The notes beneath the pieces are model-generated. The model did not search any database. It saw only the letters and a list, made by a program, of their open reading frames with translations, and was not told the origin of the DNA. A stretch of DNA of 64,000 nt, taken from Flavobacterium beibuense F44-8. Lineage in GTDB: Bacteria; Bacteroidota; Bacteroidia; Flavobacteriales; Flavobacteriaceae. Location of the stretch: NCBI RefSeq assembly GCF_000769915.1, contig NZ_JRLV01000010.1:62001-126000 (forward strand). Direction: 5' to 3'. Made by a program: the position numbers and the translations under genes. Position 1 is the first letter of the stretch. Every line of letters starts with the position of its first letter. Shown here piece after piece: positions 63,752-64,000 of this stretch.

Positions 63752-63764
63752 CCGTCTATTTTAT
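63733..63764. terminator. Intrinsic terminator overlapping the DUF4403 stop
   Basis: AATAGACGGC pairs perfectly with GCCGTCTATT around ATGAAGTA; the TAG stop at 63749-63751 sits at the loop edge. It is followed by TTATTATTACT and separates the convergent small membrane-protein gene. Confidence 0.75.
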
Positions 63765-63766
63765 TA

Positions 63767-64000
63767 TTACTCTGCCTTAGCAACTTTCTTTTTCCTGAGT
63801 TTATAAACTGCAAATCCTACAAGACCTACAAGTATGTAGGGAAATGCCATGAGGTATACTATACCGTCGTTAACCGCTTCGGGCTTTATACCACTGTCAC
63901 TACTTTCTAAAGCTGCCCTACACATTGCACATTGTGCCTGCACATCAACAGAAAGAAACACCACCACAAGTAGCAGCACATATTTTTTAAGTCCGTTATT
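63767..64000 (-). CDS. Small CxxC membrane protein, N terminus cut by the window edge
   Basis: The frame stays open to the last base of the window, so about 77 residues are visible and the start lies outside. A GTG codon at 63979 could begin translation, but the upstream residues NNGLKKY continue a signal sequence (KKYVLLLVVVFLSVDVQAQ), so the true start is probably further right. After the cleavage site come QCAMCRAALESSDSG, a CxxC pair, then AEAVNDGIVYLMAFPYILVGLVGFAVYKLRKKK, a C-terminal helix with a basic end. The family is widespread in flavobacteria but of unknown function; the CxxC suggests metal or redox use. Confidence 0.75.
   Translation of the reverse strand, partial: NNGLKKYVLLLVVVFLSVDVQAQCAMCRAALESSDSGIKPEAVNDGIVYLMAFPYILVGLVGFAVYKLRKKKVAKAE

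Noticed and set aside
1-64000. CRISPR array, insertion sequence, prophage or rRNA operon
   Set aside because: I saw no regularly spaced repeats, transposase or integrase motifs, phage structural genes or rRNA signature sequences.

Overview
The window looks like chromosome from a low-GC member of the Flavobacteriaceae, probably Flavobacterium or a close relative. The evidence is a PorT-type type IX secretion gene next to ubiE, a SusC/SusD pair driven by a FecI/FecR-type sigma/anti-sigma pair, flavobacterial families (TamL-like lipoprotein barrel, GYDIA-type GHMP kinase, DUF4403), and recurrent TAnnTTTG -7 promoter elements, sometimes with an upstream TTTG. Most of the window is housekeeping and envelope biogenesis. 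I see no CRISPR array, rRNA operon, insertion sequence or prophage.

Layout. 1-7500: end of ubiE, porT, a SpoU-type RNA methyltransferase, a TamL-like outer-membrane lipoprotein, fbaA, accD (without its zinc-ribbon cysteines) and an orphan MacB-type permease. 7600-14700: purH, then the overlapping cell-elongation operon mreB-mreC-mreD-mrdA-rodA. 14700-18000: an orphan OppC-type permease and a tail-specific protease. 18100-23200: surE, a small membrane protein, lpxB, a C40 peptidase and comEC. 23250-30000: a peptide-use block on the minus strand (DPP IV, two POT peptide transporters, two exported thioredoxins). 30100-32400: HMG-CoA reductase and a GHMP kinase, convergent on ppiD. 32400-40050: a minus-strand envelope block (coaX, FadL-like porin, TPR protein, lptC, small membrane protein, CorC-like protein, ppiD). 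40100-41270: tRNA-Phe, a lysine-rich protein resembling the N-terminal extension of flavobacterial cold-shock proteins, and an RRM RNA-binding protein.

42600-54200 is the most accessory-looking part. It holds a phosphate-selective-type porin, an acyl-CoA-dehydrogenase-fold flavoprotein, and a coherent locus of ECF sigma factor, FecR anti-sigma factor, STN-containing SusC, SusD, an exported calcineurin-type phosphoesterase and an exported glycerophosphodiester phosphodiesterase. I read this as a signal-controlled system for capturing and breaking down phosphoesters; that substrate is inferred from enzyme families, not shown. 54200-64000: a peroxiredoxin-like lipoprotein, a DUF255 thioredoxin-fold protein, MscS, an exported orphan protein, tsaB with an RND/MacB-type adaptor and TolC, a DUF4403 lipoprotein, and a small CxxC membrane protein cut by the right edge.

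Several starts have been moved inward because a -7 promoter element lies inside or just upstream of the longest reading frame (tamL-like, comEC, mvaA, coaX, tolC). UUG starts appear to be used for the TamL-like protein, the C40 peptidase, the GHMP kinase and FecR.
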